A stretch of 64,000 nucleotides of DNA, taken from NCBI RefSeq assembly GCF_001921825.1, contig NZ_MSJL01000002.1, positions 25,250 through 89,249 on the forward strand, in the 5' to 3' direction. Of this stretch, positions 1-9,718 are shown piece after piece (position 1 is the first letter of the stretch; every line of letters starts with the position of its first letter). The notes beneath the pieces were generated by a model, which searched no databases, had not been told where the DNA came from, and was given only the letters and a program-made list of their open reading frames with translations. Both the position numbers and the translations under genes were made by a program. This stretch comes from Streptococcus acidominimus (GTDB lineage: Bacteria; Bacillota; Bacilli; Lactobacillales; Streptococcaceae).

Positions 1-371
1 TGAATACCAACGGTCTCTCCAAAATCTTGATTCTCAATTTTGTAGCGGTTACGGTAGCAGGTGGTGTTCTCACAGTTGTGGAGAAACAGTCCTTTTTAAA
101 TTCCCTCTGGTGGTCAATCGTAACCATGACGACAGTTGGCTACGGAGACATTGTGCCCCAGACAGCTATCGCTAAGATTATTGCGATCCTCCTGATGTTG
201 ATTGGAATTTTGACCTTCGGGATGGTGACAGCCATCATCACGCGTTTCTTTGTCGATAGCGAGCGAGACACCAAGATTGATGAGCTAACGCTTAAAATCG
301 AAGAACAACACCTCATCTTGCAGCGATTAGAGGCAAAACTTGATGCCTTATCAAGTGAGAAGAAAGGCTAA
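1..371 (+). CDS. Potassium channel family protein, 3' part only
   Basis: This is the C-terminal part of an integral membrane ion channel; the reading frame is open to the left edge, so the gene starts outside the window (codons run from base 3). A membrane helix comes first, then a pore loop with the potassium selectivity filter TVGYGD (about bases 132-149), then a second hydrophobic helix. The last ~45 residues are charged and helical and look like a short cytoplasmic coiled coil. The filter identifies a potassium channel; the 2-TM or 6-TM class cannot be told because the N-terminus is missing. A TTG at 27 is only an internal codon in my reading. Confidence 0.85.
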   Translation, partial: NTNGLSKILILNFVAVTVAGGVLTVVEKQSFLNSLWWSIVTMTTVGYGDIVPQTAIAKIIAILLMLIGILTFGMVTAIITRFFVDSERDTKIDELTLKIEEQHLILQRLEAKLDALSSEKKG

Positions 372-690
372 AGTATAAGAGTTCGTTTCTCTAAATGATA
401 TAGCTTTTCGAGATAATATGCTTGTCGGTCAATTTTGGTGTGATAAGTAGGATGTCAGACTTGCAGAGCAATCGTTCAAACTCATCAGGATAGGTACTTC
501 AAAGAAAGTATGCCAACTAACAATTAGAGAGGTCTGTCCCGTCTAAGTAGCGGGTTCGTCTCACCCTCAACAGCCCATAAGAGAGAAGACTTGTAGTCGC
601 ATGCCGAAAAGGTTAGTGTTCGTAAGGATTAGCAGAAAGAACATTCAATGATTCCTTTCAGACCTTTTATCAGATAAATCGGATTTTATC
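372..690. other. Intergenic region upstream of spxA2
   Basis: No gene, terminator or recognised repeat is visible in this stretch. The spxA2 promoter begins immediately to its right. Confidence 0.5.
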
Positions 691-719
691 TTGTAAAACG
701 TTTTTATCTAGTGTATAAT
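691..719 (+). promoter_or_regulatory. Promoter of spxA2
   Basis: A -35 box TTGTAA (691-696) and a perfect -10 box TATAAT (714-719) are separated by 17 bases. The predicted transcript starts about 30 bases before the SpxA2 start codon. Confidence 0.75.
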
Positions 720-756
720 AGGATTGAGAGTTTAGTTAATGTAGAAAGGTATGCTT

Positions 757-1164
757 ATGATTACACTATTTTTATCACCAAGTTGTACTAGCTGTCGTAA
801 GGCTAGAACGTGGCTAACCAATCATCAGGTACCTTTTTCGGAGCACAATATTATGACCAGCCCTTTGACGACAGAGGAATTAAAGACCATTCTAGCCTTT
901 ACGGAAAATGGTACCGATGATTTGATCTCAACACGTTCAAAGGTCTTTCAAAAACTCAATATTGATGTCGATGAATTATCGATTTCAGAGCTGATCGAAT
1001 TGATTGCGACCTATCCAAGCCTGCTACGTCGTCCCATTATCCTAGATGAGAAGCGGATGCAGATTGGCTTTAACGAGGATGAAATCCGTGCCTTTTTGCC
1101 ACGGAAATATCGCAAGCAAGAATTAAAAAATGCAACATTGAAAGCGGAGATAGGACAAGTATAG
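757..1164 (+). CDS. spxA2: Spx family transcriptional regulator SpxA2
   Basis: Spx proteins bind the C-terminal domain of the RNA polymerase alpha subunit and redirect transcription under oxidative or cell-envelope stress. The 135-residue product has the arsenate-reductase-like fold signature with the redox motif CTSC near the N-terminus (residues 8-11) and the conserved RPI and [14 protein letters not shown] segments toward the C-terminus. The wording, with its [10 protein letters not shown] start, matches streptococcal SpxA2 rather than SpxA1. An upstream in-frame ATG at 751 lies one base from the Shine-Dalgarno AGAAAGG (743-749); the ATG at 757 is seven bases away and is the better start. 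The next gene begins two bases after the stop. Confidence 0.9.
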   Translation: MITLFLSPSCTSCRKARTWLTNHQVPFSEHNIMTSPLTTEELKTILAFTENGTDDLISTRSKVFQKLNIDVDELSISELIELIATYPSLLRRPIILDEKRMQIGFNEDEIRAFLPRKYRKQELKNATLKAEIGQV

Positions 1165-1166
1165 AT

Positions 1167-1445
1167 ATGGAAAAGAATTATTCCTACCCACTTGATTTTT
1201 CGTGGAGCACAGAGGAACTTTCCTCCGTGCTTTCTTTTTTAAATCAGGTGGAAAAAGCCTATGAGGGAGGCGTGACAGTTAGTGCTTTTTTGGAAGCCTA
1301 TGCCCAGTTTAAAGCAGTTGTGAAAAGCAAGGGAGAAGAGCGGCGCATTGATCGTGAATTTGAAGTAGCTTCAGGCTATTCGACTTACCGAGCCCTCCAA
1401 CAGGCAAAGGCACAGGGGAAAGGAGTGATGTCCCTTGGAAGATAA
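1167..1445 (+). CDS. UPF0223 family protein
   Basis: A 92-residue soluble protein of the UPF0223 family (YktA-like in Bacillus); no biochemical role is established for it. The N-terminal YPLDFSW stretch and the helical remainder are typical. It sits two bases after spxA2 and overlaps the following phosphatase gene by 11 bases, so the three are probably cotranscribed and translationally coupled. Confidence 0.85.
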   Translation: MEKNYSYPLDFSWSTEELSSVLSFLNQVEKAYEGGVTVSAFLEAYAQFKAVVKSKGEERRIDREFEVASGYSTYRALQQAKAQGKGVMSLGR

Positions 1446-2193
1446 GTATCAGTTTGCAAAAGAGCTTGTTCTTGAAGCTGGAGAGTTTTTAAGGCAGCAC
1501 CTACATGATGAGTTGGAAATTGAGGAGAAGGGGCATTTTACAGACTTAGTAACCCAGCTGGATAAGACTGTACAGGATCGTTTGACAGACCGTATTTTGG
1601 CGCGCTATCCAGCAGACCGCATTCTAGGGGAAGAAAGTCCAGAACACTTGCCAATGGGTCAGGAAAAGGTCTGGGTGATTGATCCCATTGATGGCACAAC
1701 GAATTTCATTGTCCAACAGGCAGATTTTGCGGTCCTACTGGCCTATTTTGAAGATGGGGTGGGACAGTTTGGACTGATTTATGATGTGATAGCAGACAAG
1801 CTCTACCACGGTGGTGGTGATTTCCCTGTCTATGAAAACGATCGTCTCTTGCCTCCCTTTCATACCAAGTCCTTGAAAGAGGGGTTGATCGGTCTCAATG
1901 CAGGTCTCTATGCTCAAAATGTTGATGGTTTGGCTGATTTAGCAGACCATACCTTGGGGACTCGTTCTATCGGTAGTGCAGGAATCGGTTTTTCCCATGT
2001 CCTAACTGGGCGTCTGCTGGCTCAAGCCTGCTATGTCTATCCTTGGGACTATGCAGCAGCCAGTGTCTTAGGTGAAAAGTTAGGCTATACCTTGATGACA
2101 ACCAAGGGAGAAAAGCCAGCCTTTTACGGTCGGGAATGTGTGATGCTTGCGCCTACTGAAAAAATAAATGAAATAATAGGGTATTTACAGTGA
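1435..2193 (+). CDS. Inositol monophosphatase family protein
   Basis: A magnesium-dependent sugar or inositol phosphatase of the SuhB/IMPase family, 252 residues. The metal-binding motifs are visible in order: GEES (about residue 64), DPIDGTTNF (about 82-90) and the C-terminal WDYAAASV (about residue 203). The start is a TTG at 1435, nine bases after an AGGAG at 1421-1425; no ATG in this frame is better placed. It overlaps the UPF0223 gene by 11 bases and shares one base with the start of rsmF. The physiological substrate in streptococci is not clear. Confidence 0.88.
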   Translation: MEDKYQFAKELVLEAGEFLRQHLHDELEIEEKGHFTDLVTQLDKTVQDRLTDRILARYPADRILGEESPEHLPMGQEKVWVIDPIDGTTNFIVQQADFAVLLAYFEDGVGQFGLIYDVIADKLYHGGGDFPVYENDRLLPPFHTKSLKEGLIGLNAGLYAQNVDGLADLADHTLGTRSIGSAGIGFSHVLTGRLLAQACYVYPWDYAAASVLGEKLGYTLMTTKGEKPAFYGRECVMLAPTEKINEIIGYLQ

Positions 2194-3500
2194 TGTCATT
2201 ACCAACAGAATTTAAAGCAAAATATGAACAATTGCTAGGTGCGGAAGCACCAGCCTTTTTTGAGAGCTTTCAAGAACCCGCAGTAGCAGGTTTTCGGACC
2301 AATCCCTTAAAGGAAGTCCAGCAATCATTTGAGCAAAAGATTGAGAAGATGCCTTGGTCTTACTATGGCAAAGTCTCTGGCAAATCAGTGGCACATGTAA
2401 CAGGGCTTGTTTACTCGCAGGAACCTGCGGCACAAATCGTTGGTCATATTGCAGCGCCTACTCATGGTATGAAAGTGCTAGACTTGGCAGCAGCCCCTGG
2501 TGGCAAATCCAGCCACCTTCTGTCTTACTTGGACAACAGCGGCATCTTGGTCAGCAATGAAATATCAAAGAAACGCTCGCGGATTTTAGTCGAAAATATG
2601 GAGCGCTTTGGGGCGCGGAATGTCCTTGTGACCAATGAGTCAGCAGAGCGGTTGGCGCGGGTCTTTGCAGGATACTTTGATATGATTGTCCTAGACGCCC
2701 CTTGTTCGGGAGAGGGGATGTTCCGCAAGGATCCCGCAGCCATGAACTATTGGTCAAAAGATTATCCCTCAAAATGTGCCGTCTTACAGCGGGAGATTCT
2801 GGCTTCTGCCATGGAAATGCTGGCTCCTGATGGACAGTTGATCTATTCGACCTGTACTTGGGCGCCAGAAGAAAATGAGGAGATTGTCCACTGGCTCTTG
2901 CGCCACTATGATGTAGAATTGCTGGATATTCCCAAAATCAATGGGATGGTAGAAGGCATTGACTTGCCCCAAACGGCGCGCATGTATCCGCACCATTTTA
3001 AGGGCGAGGGGCAGTTTGTCGCCAAGTTCCGCTACAAGGGTCAGGCGCAAACGCGCAAGAAAGGCAAGCCTAATCCATCTAATCTTAGCCGAGAGCAACG
3101 TCAGTTATGGCAGGACTTCTCTAAAAATAGCCTCAACTTCCAAGCTGATGGTATCTTGCAGGTCTTTGGCGACCAGCTCTATCTATTGCCTCAAGGCTTG
3201 CCAGATATTTCTAAGATCAGAATTGCCCGCAACGGACTTCATCTGGGAACCTTCAAGAAGAAGCGTTTTGAACCAAGTTTTGCCTTGGGACTGGCTTTAA
3301 AGAGTGAGGAAGTACAGCGGCGGGTAGAGATTTCAGAAGAAGAATTTATCCAGTATGTAGCAGGGCAGACAATTGCGGTATCCAAGGATTTGCCGAATGG
3401 TTGGTACCAAGTTGTCATAGCAGGGAACGGTCTCGGCTTTGCCAAGATCGTCTCTGGAACCCTTAAAAACGCCTTTCCAAAAGGGCTTAGGTTTTCCTAG
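2193..3500 (+). CDS. rsmF: RsmF-type rRNA cytosine-C5 methyltransferase
   Basis: A SAM-dependent m5C methyltransferase of the NOL1/NOP2/Sun family that modifies ribosomal RNA. The SAM motif DLAAAPGGKS lies near residue 92. The two catalytic cysteine motifs, LDAPCSGEGMF (about residue 170) and STCTWAPEENE (about 221), are both intact. The C-terminal third is basic and resembles the RNA-binding extension of RsmF. The ATG at 2193 overlaps the TGA of the phosphatase gene (TGATG); a GTG at 2190 is the alternative start. Last gene of the spxA2-led group. Confidence 0.88.
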   Translation: MSLPTEFKAKYEQLLGAEAPAFFESFQEPAVAGFRTNPLKEVQQSFEQKIEKMPWSYYGKVSGKSVAHVTGLVYSQEPAAQIVGHIAAPTHGMKVLDLAAAPGGKSSHLLSYLDNSGILVSNEISKKRSRILVENMERFGARNVLVTNESAERLARVFAGYFDMIVLDAPCSGEGMFRKDPAAMNYWSKDYPSKCAVLQREILASAMEMLAPDGQLIYSTCTWAPEENEEIVHWLLRHYDVELLDIPKINGMVEGIDLPQTARMYPHHFKGEGQFVAKFRYKGQAQTRKKGKPNPSNLSREQRQLWQDFSKNSLNFQADGILQVFGDQLYLLPQGLPDISKIRIARNGLHLGTFKKKRFEPSFALGLALKSEEVQRRVEISEEEFIQYVAGQTIAVSKDLPNGWYQVVIAGNGLGFAKIVSGTLKNAFPKGLRFS

Positions 3501-4396
3501 CACTACCAACAGTCTACGGCTAAACGGTTGGTAGAAATCAAATAAGACAAACGAAGTCTGTGCCTTATTTATTGGCAGTGGTTAGCTGGTTATTCATACC
3601 ATTTCATTTGTGGCTAACCCAACTATCTTCACTGGGGGCCTCATAACGAAGTTGTGAGGTCGTCTATTTTGTCTAGGAGTTGCTTCGGGGGTGGGAAAGA
3701 ACTCAAAACACATAAGAAAGAGTTCGGTTTGTACCCTATTTCCTGCATTCTGGTTTCGGGCTGAGACGGTCTATTCCCAGACCATTTCACTCCCCCCCCG
3801 GCATAGCCAACAGTCAGAGTAGTGACTGTTGGAGGTTGGACATGAAGCCAACGAGTTCGCATCAGTCGTAGAGGTCAGATGTGGAGTGGGAAACAGGCTA
3901 AAAAGCTCCAGTGGAGCTTTTTAGCCTGTTTCCTGAAAAGAGCAGCAGTTCATTTCCAATCTTCAAGGCTATGATAGCCATTGAAGCTATCAACCACTGC
4001 GTCAACGTTATTCGGTTCATAAAGTTAGAAAGCTCGGAAAAAGAGCCGTTGCAAATTTTATTTGCTCCAAAGGCATAGTATATCTTTGGAGCTGTGGCTA
4101 CCTTTAGGTGTAGTATTTCCTAGAACTTAAAGTTCTAGGAAATACTCCTATTTTGCCTTGCTCGTTTAACGCCCTCGTATCTTGTGTAATTGAACTCGGG
4201 CTAAAAGCTCGGAAAAAAGAGACGCAGGTGTTCTAGCTTTAGCTAGTTACAGCTGTGGCTCCCTTTAGGGATAAATACTCCTAGAAGCAGAAGCTTCTTC
4301 GTCGTATTTCCTATTTTTCATTCGCTTTTTACACGCCCTCGTATCTTAGTTAGAAATACTTTGCAACTTGAGAGGTTATATGATATAGTGGAAATG
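3501..4396. repeat. Repeat-rich intergenic region between rsmF and pstS
   Basis: No convincing gene. It holds several imperfect palindromes: one at 3504-3535 just after rsmF; a strong one at 3895-3935 (CTAAAAAGCTCC/GGAGCTTTTTAG arms); a GACTGTTGGAGGTTGG module near 3825-3840 that recurs at 44551-44724; the inverse of the module found at 55695 and 55868 (3660-3684); and two diverged copies of a module with GCTGTGGCT and CTTTAGG (about 4025-4170 and 4167-4312). A run of eight C occurs at 3792-3799. Confidence 0.7.
4167..4312 (-). repeat. Intergenic repeat, inverted copy of 55999-56143
   Basis: By eye, about 113 consecutive bases here (4177-4289) are the exact reverse complement of a block inside 55999-56143, and the flanks remain similar. 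The unit contains the palindromic segments GCTAAAGCTAG and CCCTAAAGGG. It contains no open reading frame of note. Confidence 0.8.
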
Positions 4397-4434
4397 TGTA
4401 AAATTCTTGTAAAGGGGTTGTAAGACTACTGTAA
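4397..4434 (+). promoter_or_regulatory. Pho box upstream of pstS (four 11-bp direct repeats)
   Basis: The pentamer TGTAA starts at 4397, 4408, 4419 and 4430, a perfect 11-base period repeated four times. This is the architecture of sites bound by PhoB/PhoP-type response regulators on one face of the helix. It lies about 50 bases before the pstS start, where it would replace a -35 element. Confidence 0.8.
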
Positions 4435-4480
4435 ACCGATACATAGAAAACCACGTAAAAATGTAAAGGAAAAAGGAAAA

Positions 4481-5350
4481 ATGAAACAAAAGCGTACGCT
4501 TGGCATACTAGCTGTATGTCTTTCAGCGAGCCTTAGTTTGTCTGCCTGTGCTTCATGGATCGACCGTGGAGAATCGATTACAGCAGTTGGCTCAACGGCT
4601 CTTCAGCCCTTGGTAGAAGCGGCAGCGGATGAATTTGGGACTGAAAACAAGGGGAAGACCATCAATGTCCAAGGGGGCGGATCTGGTACAGGATTATCAC
4701 AAGTCCAGTCGGGAGCCGTTCAAATCGGCAACAGCGATGTGTTTGCCGAAGAAAAATCGGGTATTGCTGCGGATAAGTTAGCCGATTATCAAGTTGCCGT
4801 AGCCGGTATTGCGGTAATCGTCAATAAAGAGGTCAGTGTGAACGATATTAGTCTGGAACAGCTCAAAAAGATTTTTTTGGGTGAAGTGCGCAACTGGAAA
4901 GAGTTGGGTGGAAAGGACTTGCCAATTTCCATTATCAACCGTGCGGTAGGTTCTGGTTCTCGGGCAACCTTTGATGCGGTTGTCATGAAAGGCGAAGAAG
5001 CGGCTCAAAGTTTGGAGCAGGATTCAAACGGAATGGTAAAGTCTATCGTGTCCCAAACACCGGGAGCCATTTCCTATCTTGCCTTTTCCTACGTTGATGA
5101 TTCCATCAAGACCATTCGACTAGGTGGCTTTGAGCCAACCATGGACAATGTTGTGACCAATGACTGGCCGATTTGGTCTTATGAGCACATGTATACGATG
5201 GGTGAGGCAACGGGTCTTGAAAAAGAATTTATCGACTATGTCATGTCTGACAAGGTTCAAAAAGGAATTGTCGTAGATATGGGCTATATTTCAGTCAATG
5301 ACATGAAAGTCACAAAGAGTGCAGATGGTATAGTGAAGGAGAAAAAGTAA
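4481..5350 (+). CDS. pstS: Phosphate ABC transporter, phosphate-binding lipoprotein PstS
   Basis: Extracytoplasmic phosphate receptor of the PstSCAB importer, tethered to the membrane by lipid. The 289-residue product begins with a lysine-rich signal peptide and a lipobox LSAC (cysteine about residue 23), followed by the periplasmic-binding fold. Phosphate-contact segments are visible: AVGSTAL near residue 36, GSGTG near 67 and [10 protein letters not shown] near 157. A strong purine-rich Shine-Dalgarno (AAAGGAAAAAGG) precedes the ATG. First gene of a six-gene pst-phoU operon under the Pho box at 4397-4434. Confidence 0.95.
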   Translation: MKQKRTLGILAVCLSASLSLSACASWIDRGESITAVGSTALQPLVEAAADEFGTENKGKTINVQGGGSGTGLSQVQSGAVQIGNSDVFAEEKSGIAADKLADYQVAVAGIAVIVNKEVSVNDISLEQLKKIFLGEVRNWKELGGKDLPISIINRAVGSGSRATFDAVVMKGEEAAQSLEQDSNGMVKSIVSQTPGAISYLAFSYVDDSIKTIRLGGFEPTMDNVVTNDWPIWSYEHMYTMGEATGLEKEFIDYVMSDKVQKGIVVDMGYISVNDMKVTKSADGIVKEKK

Positions 5351-5352
5351 GC

Positions 5353-6270
5353 ATGAAAAATGAACAACTTGCGAAAGAATTGCTCTCCCCTTCTAAAAAT
5401 TCTCGCTTGGAGAAATTTGGAAAGAGCATCACCTTTCTTTGCTTAGCCTTGATCGTCTTTATCGTGGCAATGATTCTACTCTTTGTCGCGCAGCGGGGCT
5501 TGTCTACTTTCTTTGTGAACGGCGTCAACATCTTTGAATTCTTATTCGGAAGCGTTTGGAAGCCAGCCATTAAGTCTTTCGGTGCCTTTCCAATGATTGC
5601 AGGCTCTTTTATCGTCACCATTTTATCTGCCATGATTGCTACCCCCTTTGCGATTGGAGCAGCGGTCTTTATGACCGAGGTTTCGCCTAAGTATGGGGCA
5701 AAAATCTTGCAACCGGTTATCGAGCTGTTGGTGGGTATTCCATCAGTTGTCTACGGATTTATCGGTCTGCAGGTCGTGGTTCCCTTTGTTCGCTCTATCT
5801 TTGGTGGAACAGGGTTCGGTATATTATCCGGGGTCTTTGTACTCTTTGTTATGATTTTGCCGACAGTGACCTTTATGACGGTCGATAGTTTGCGGGCTGT
5901 TCCTCGCCACTACCGTGAAGCCAGTCTTGCCATGGGGGCAACGCGCTGGCAAACCATTTGGCGTGTGACCCTTCATGCGGCAAAGTCTGGTATTTTCACT
6001 GCGGTAGTCTTTGGAATGGCTCGTGCTTTCGGTGAAGCGCTGGCGATTCAAATGGTCGTGGGAAATTCGGCTGTTGTTCCAACTTCTTTGACAACGCCAG
6101 CTGCAACCCTGACCTCTGTCCTTACAATGGGAATCGGAAATACCGTTATGGGTACGGTTCAAAACAATGTTCTTTGGTCACTTGCCCTTGTCCTATTATT
6201 GATGAGCCTAGTCTTTAATTTGATTATGAAATTTATTACGAGAGAGAGGAAGAGAAACTATGCACGCTAA
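5353..6270 (+). CDS. pstC: Phosphate ABC transporter permease PstC
   Basis: One of the two membrane subunits of the phosphate importer, 305 residues with about six hydrophobic helices. The cytoplasmic coupling loop with the EAA motif is visible (REASLAMGATRWQTIW, near residue 190). It begins two bases after pstS and overlaps pstA by 11 bases, consistent with stoichiometric coupled expression. Confidence 0.94.
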   Translation: MKNEQLAKELLSPSKNSRLEKFGKSITFLCLALIVFIVAMILLFVAQRGLSTFFVNGVNIFEFLFGSVWKPAIKSFGAFPMIAGSFIVTILSAMIATPFAIGAAVFMTEVSPKYGAKILQPVIELLVGIPSVVYGFIGLQVVVPFVRSIFGGTGFGILSGVFVLFVMILPTVTFMTVDSLRAVPRHYREASLAMGATRWQTIWRVTLHAAKSGIFTAVVFGMARAFGEALAIQMVVGNSAVVPTSLTTPAATLTSVLTMGIGNTVMGTVQNNVLWSLALVLLLMSLVFNLIMKFITRERKRNYAR

Positions 6271-7147
6271 GAAAGTTGATAAATTAGCGACTGGGATTTT
6301 GTATTCCATTGCAGGCATTATCGTTGCCATCTTGACCTCCCTTATTCTCTATATCTTGTTGCGAGGTCTGCCACATGTCAGCTGGTCATTCTTGACAGGG
6401 AAATCTTCTTCTTATCAAGCAGGAGGAGGAATAGGGATTCAGCTTTACAATTCCTTTTTCCTACTCGTAGTTACCATCTTGATTTCTGTCCCCCTTTCTA
6501 CGGGAGCAGGTATCTACCTAGCGGAATATGCTAAGAAGGGACGCTTGACCAACTTCATTCGGACCTGTATTGAGATCTTATCTTCCTTGCCGTCTGTCGT
6601 TGTTGGTTTATTCGGCTATTTGATTTTCGTTGTTCAATTCCAGTATGGATTTTCAATCTTATCAGGTGCCTTGGCACTAACGGTCTTTAACTTGCCACAA
6701 ATGACGCGCAATGTGGAAGACAGTCTTCGGAATGTCCACCATACCCAGCGTGAGGCGGGGCTTGCCCTTGGGATTTCTCGTTGGGAAACCGTCGTTCATG
6801 TCGTCATCCCGGAAGCTCTTCCGGGGATTGTGACAGGGATTGTCCTTGCTTCTGGTCGTATTTTTGGAGAAGCGGCGGCTCTTATCTATACAGCAGGTCA
6901 ATCTGCGCCAGCCCTTGACTGGTCTAATTGGAATCCGCTTAGCGTTACCAGTCCGATTTCGATTTTCCGTCAGTCAGAAACACTCGCAGTTCATATCTGG
7001 AAGGTAAACAGTGAGGGAACTATTCCAGATGCGACTCAGGTTTCTGCTGGTAGTGCAGCGATCCTCTTGATTTTCATCTTGATTTTCAACGTTTCTGCAC
7101 GCTATATCGGTAAGAGATTGCATGCGAAATTAACATCTGCAGCCTAA
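6260..7147 (+). CDS. pstA: Phosphate ABC transporter permease PstA
   Basis: Second membrane subunit of the phosphate importer, 295 residues, with six predicted helices and the EAA loop (QREAGLALGISRWETV, near residue 163). It overlaps the end of pstC and is followed after 15 bases by the first pstB gene. Confidence 0.94.
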   Translation: MHAKKVDKLATGILYSIAGIIVAILTSLILYILLRGLPHVSWSFLTGKSSSYQAGGGIGIQLYNSFFLLVVTILISVPLSTGAGIYLAEYAKKGRLTNFIRTCIEILSSLPSVVVGLFGYLIFVVQFQYGFSILSGALALTVFNLPQMTRNVEDSLRNVHHTQREAGLALGISRWETVVHVVIPEALPGIVTGIVLASGRIFGEAAALIYTAGQSAPALDWSNWNPLSVTSPISIFRQSETLAVHIWKVNSEGTIPDATQVSAGSAAILLIFILIFNVSARYIGKRLHAKLTSAA

Positions 7148-7162
7148 GTTAGAGGAGATAAA

Positions 7163-7966
<804 letters not shown>

Positions 7967-7978
7967 AAAGGAACTTTG

Positions 7979-8737
7979 ATGACAGCACCGATTTTACAAG
8001 TCAAAGACTTGTCTGTTTATTACAATAAGAAAAAGGCCTTGAACAATGTCTCCATTGATTTTTATCCGAATGAAATCACAACCTTGATTGGGCCGTCAGG
8101 ATCTGGGAAGTCTACCCTTTTGCGTTCTATTAACCGTATGGGGGATTTAAATCCAGAAGTGACCCTGACGGGGGCGATTGACTATAATGGTCGAAATATT
8201 TATAGTCCACGTACGGACACAGTCGATTTGCGCAAAGAGATCGGGATGGTTTTCCAGCAGCCCAATCCTTTTCCAATGACGATTTATGAAAATGTAGTCT
8301 ATGGTTTACGGATCAATGGTATTAAGGACGAGCGTGTTTTGGATGAGGCGGTGGAGAAATCCTTGATGAGCGCCTCTATCTGGGATGAGGTCAAGGATCG
8401 TTTGCATGATTCAGCCCTCGGTTTATCAGGTGGTCAGCAGCAGCGGGTTTGTGTAGCCCGGGTTCTTGCAACCAGTCCTAAAATTATCCTTCTTGATGAG
8501 CCGACATCAGCCCTCGACCCGATTTCAGCAGGAAAGATCGAAGATACCTTGTATGGCTTGAAAGACAAGTACACCATGATTATGGTTACTCGTTCCATGC
8601 AGCAAGCCTCACGGGTTTCAGATCGAACGGGCTTCTTCTTAGATGGGAATTTGATGGAGTACAACAAGACTAGAGAAGTCTTTCTCAATCCTGTTCATAA
8701 AGAAACAGAGGACTACATCACAGGAAAATTTGGATAA
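7979..8737 (+). CDS. pstB: Phosphate ABC transporter ATPase PstB (second copy)
   Basis: Second ATPase of the pst operon, 252 residues. Walker [10 protein letters not shown], signature LSGGQQQRV and Walker B IILLDEP are intact, but the H-loop reads MVTRSMQQ: arginine stands where the switch histidine is normally found. This suggests reduced or altered hydrolysis, with the first copy as the main engine; I believe the same arginine occurs in other streptococcal PstB proteins. The ATG at 7979 is six bases after AAAGGA; a TTG at 7976 is less likely. Confidence 0.92.
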   Translation: MTAPILQVKDLSVYYNKKKALNNVSIDFYPNEITTLIGPSGSGKSTLLRSINRMGDLNPEVTLTGAIDYNGRNIYSPRTDTVDLRKEIGMVFQQPNPFPMTIYENVVYGLRINGIKDERVLDEAVEKSLMSASIWDEVKDRLHDSALGLSGGQQQRVCVARVLATSPKIILLDEPTSALDPISAGKIEDTLYGLKDKYTMIMVTRSMQQASRVSDRTGFFLDGNLMEYNKTREVFLNPVHKETEDYITGKFG

Positions 8738-8754
8738 TAAAAGGAACAATAACT

Positions 8755-9411
8755 ATGTTAAGAACACAATTTGAAGAAGAATTAGACAAATTGCATAATC
8801 AGTTTTATGCCATGGGAAATGAAGTGCTTGGACAAATCAACAATACCGTACAAGCCTTTATCACGCATGATCGTGAACTGGCAAAGGAAGTCATTGAATC
8901 AGATGCAAAAATCAATGCCTTTGAAATCAAGCTGGAGAAAAAATCCCTTGAAATGATCGCCTTGCAGCAGCCTGTATCTACTGACTTGCGTACAGTTATC
9001 ACCGTCTTAAAAGCGACAAACGACTTGGAGCGTATGGGTGATCACGCGGTATCAATTGCCGAAGCGGCTATCCGTATGAAAGGGGAAGTCCGCATTCAGG
9101 TTGTTGAGGCAGAGATTAAGAAGATGGGACGTGAAGTCCGTAAATTGGTCGAAGCTGCCTTGGAGCTATACTTGAACGGTGGCGACACCGAGCAGGCCTA
9201 TGAGCTAGCAGCCCATGATGAGACCATCAACCAGTACTACAATGCGATTCAAGATTTGGCGACAGAAGAAATCAAGAAAAATCCAGACGCCTTGATTGCT
9301 GGTCGTGATTATTTCCAAGTTATCTCCTACCTCGAGCGGATCGGTGATTATGCTAAAAATATCTGCGAGTGGGTCGTCTACCTCCGCACAGGAAATATCA
9401 CAGAGTTATAG
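8755..9411 (+). CDS. phoU: Phosphate signalling protein PhoU
   Basis: PhoU links the Pst transporter to phosphate-dependent gene control. The 218-residue product is all-helical with two PhoU repeats, each holding the metal-binding E/D-x3-D pattern (NDLERMGDHAVSIAE near residue 84 and LERIGDYAKNICEW near residue 193). Last gene of the pst operon; a clear terminator follows at 9516-9541. Confidence 0.95.
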   Translation: MLRTQFEEELDKLHNQFYAMGNEVLGQINNTVQAFITHDRELAKEVIESDAKINAFEIKLEKKSLEMIALQQPVSTDLRTVITVLKATNDLERMGDHAVSIAEAAIRMKGEVRIQVVEAEIKKMGREVRKLVEAALELYLNGGDTEQAYELAAHDETINQYYNAIQDLATEEIKKNPDALIAGRDYFQVISYLERIGDYAKNICEWVVYLRTGNITEL

Positions 9412-9515
9412 TCATTTGAATCAATTTTTGCTATATAGTCGTTTCGTCTGCTTTTAGTAGGGTCTGCCTCTCAATTCCTTGTCTTAAAGTTAAGTCGTTC
9501 GACCATATAAAATCC

Positions 9516-9541
9516 AAATCTGGACATTCGTCCAGATTTTT
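9516..9541 (+). terminator. Terminator of the pst-phoU operon
   Basis: Ten-base arms AAATCTGGAC and GTCCAGATTT around the loop ATTC, followed by Ts. Its T-tail overlaps the first half of the CiaR repeat. Confidence 0.85.
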
Positions 9542-9570
9542 AGCTTCCTTTAAGTTTGGTGAGGTATAAT
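9538..9570 (+). promoter_or_regulatory. Candidate CiaR-activated promoter
   Basis: The direct repeat TTTTAG-N5-TTTAAG (9538-9554) is followed after 10 bases by TATAAT (9565-9570). CiaR recognises TTTAAG-N5-TTTAAG at just this distance from the -10 box in promoters of the pneumococcal CiaR-dependent small RNAs. The promoter would be positively controlled by the CiaR encoded downstream. Confidence 0.75.
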
Positions 9571-9576
9571 ACAGGA

Positions 9577-9655
9577 ATAGATGGTACTGTTAGGTAGTCT
9601 GTCTCTTGTTGGACGAAAGTAAAAGACAAGATTGTAGACTATTGTTTATCTTGCT
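9577..9655 (+). ncRNA. Possible CiaR-dependent small RNA or ciaRH leader
   Basis: The transcript from the CiaR-type promoter would begin near 9577. A long imperfect stem (TAGTCT...AGACTA outer arms, TCTTG/CAAGA inner arms) ends near 9645 and is followed by a T-rich stretch, which could terminate a small RNA of about 70-80 bases. If it does not terminate, this is simply the leader of ciaRH. The call rests on promoter type and one structure only. Confidence 0.35.
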
Positions 9656-9709
9656 TATAAGATGTCGCAACAGGAAATCCTGCAATTGTTTCGGTATCAG
9701 CAAAGTTCA

Positions 9710-9718
9710 TGATATAAT
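9710..9718 (+). promoter_or_regulatory. Extended -10 promoter upstream of ciaR
   Basis: TG-A-TATAAT (9710-9718) without a recognisable -35 box. It would give a leader of about 195 bases before ciaR. Confidence 0.5.

Noticed and set aside
2784..3098. Minus-strand 104-codon frame inside rsmF
   Set aside because: Shadow of a clearly conserved plus-strand gene without its own start signals.
3792..3799. Run of eight C as a second phase-variable tract
   Set aside because: It is in repeat DNA with no promoter boxes or reading frame around it.
3641..3862. Minus-strand frame of 73 codons between rsmF and pstS
   Set aside because: Lies entirely in intergenic repeat modules found elsewhere in non-coding DNA.
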